Notes under the pieces: model-generated
Databases searched by the model: none
Told to the model about the DNA's origin: nothing
The model's input: only the letters and a program-made list of their open reading frames with translations
Shown: positions 63,602 through 64,000 of the stretch, piece by piece
Position numbering within the stretch: position 1 is the first letter of the stretch
Layout: each line of letters begins with the position of its first letter
Assembly: GCA_003139615.1 (NCBI GenBank)
Contig: PLJH01000027.1
Span: 64,267 to 128,266 of the forward strand
Direction: 5' to 3'
Length of the DNA: 64,000 nucleotides
Source of the DNA: Alphaproteobacteria bacterium
GTDB taxonomy: Bacteria > Pseudomonadota > Alphaproteobacteria > Micropepsales > Micropepsaceae
Position numbers and translations under genes: made by a program

Positions 63602-64000
63602 TTGCGCGAGGACGGACAAGCGCAGACGGGATATGCGGCGATCGTTCTGGATGAGAACGGTTCGGTTCTGCATGCCGATGGCGACAATCTCGGCCAACGC
63701 TTCGTCCAATATCTGGTCGTCGGCGAAAATGTCCTGATCCATATCCATCCCGAAGACGCAGACATCTTCGAACTCCTGCTGAAGCTCGCCCCTTCGCGGG
63801 GCGAACGCTCCGCCAGCGTCGAAATCCGCTGGGCGCGCGGCCCCGACCGCTGGGCAAAACTCTTCGCAACCATCGGCCTGCAGGACGACGGCAATATCCG
63901 GCTTGTGCTCATGGGCGACGAGGCGACGGTTGCCCGCCGCTCCGAGGCACAGATGCGCCGCGTCGTCGAAGGTTCCGCGCAGGGCATCATCGTGCGCACG
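63602..64000 (+). CDS. PAS-domain signalling protein, N-terminal part (partial)
   Basis: The frame is open from about 63602 to the window end: GYAAIVLDENGSVLHADGDN, VLIHIHPEDADIFELLLKLA, then the start of a second PAS-like unit, QMRRVVEGSAQGIIVRT. The last motif is typical of PAS domains before GGDEF/EAL or histidine kinase modules. The start is unclear: a TTG at 63602 directly follows AGGGAG, which is too close. It is host DNA beyond the island. Confidence 0.6.
   Translation, partial: MREDGQAQTGYAAIVLDENGSVLHADGDNLGQRFVQYLVVGENVLIHIHPEDADIFELLLKLAPSRGERSASVEIRWARGPDRWAKLFATIGLQDDGNIRLVLMGDEATVARRSEAQMRRVVEGSAQGIIVRT

Overview
The window comes from a GC-rich alphaproteobacterium. The evidence is the aroA-cmk-rpsA-ihfB-lapA-pyrF-trpF-trpB-trpA-accD-folC order, an Hsp20/DUF1150 pair, a MucR/Ros-type regulator, a TIGR02300 protein, an alphaproteobacterial LexA box (GTTC-N7-GTTC) and addA next to trxA. 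I cannot fix the order or genus from sequence alone.

1-30.7 kb is ordinary chromosome. A long leftward operon-like block runs aroA to folC (tryptophan, pyrimidine, fatty-acid and folate metabolism plus ribosomal protein S1 and IHF-beta). It converges on addA-trxA. After tRNA-Ala come a GMC oxidoreductase with a small partner, a heat-shock Hsp20-DUF1150 pair with a sigma-32-like promoter and a hairpin over the ribosome binding site, then the leftward envelope block kdsD-lptC-lptA-lptB-rpoN-hpf-ptsN. RNase D, tRNA-Leu, YbjQ, an NDUFA9-like protein, UppP and the glutamate synthase operon gltD-gltB follow; two dyad operators precede gltD.

30.7-34.4 kb is a patchy accessory stretch: a large inverted-repeat terminator, AACAGG-rich intergenic DNA, a LexA box in front of a broken gene, two lipoproteins, a SnoaL-like protein and a MerR regulator with its operator.

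34.92-63.22 kb is a genomic island of about 28.3 kb inserted inside mtgA, the monofunctional peptidoglycan glycosyltransferase. The two mtgA pieces are at 34406-34932 and 63213-63446 and share an 11-bp direct repeat, CTCGTCGATTG. The large serine recombinase lies at the left edge and its last codons run through the attachment core into mtgA. At the right edge is a double-HTH reading frame with no usable start of its own. Joining the ends in silico restores attP as a 12-bp inverted repeat around an 8-bp centre, and it joins the recombinase in frame to the double HTH, giving a predicted 675-residue protein. The element therefore appears to cut its own recombinase gene in two when it integrates. 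It also carries an intact, diverged mtgA that can replace the gene it destroys.

The cargo includes: a membrane protein/hydrolase/methyltransferase/WbqC-like operon; a short tyrosine recombinase; two secreted proteins sharing a domain; a filamentous-haemagglutinin-like adhesin and lipoprotein; a MucR-type regulator; an XRE/RuvC-like/ArdC antirestriction operon whose ardC has an in-frame amber stop; a P-loop ATPase plus a leftover C-terminal copy of a relative; a second serine recombinase with a 51-nt tandem repeat at its 3' end; and a DNA-transfer-like module of two TraD/HerA-type ATPases, one with a probable PD-(D/E)xK nuclease tail. I see no relaxase, type IV secretion channel or CRISPR array. 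The window ends in a PAS-type signalling gene cut by the edge.
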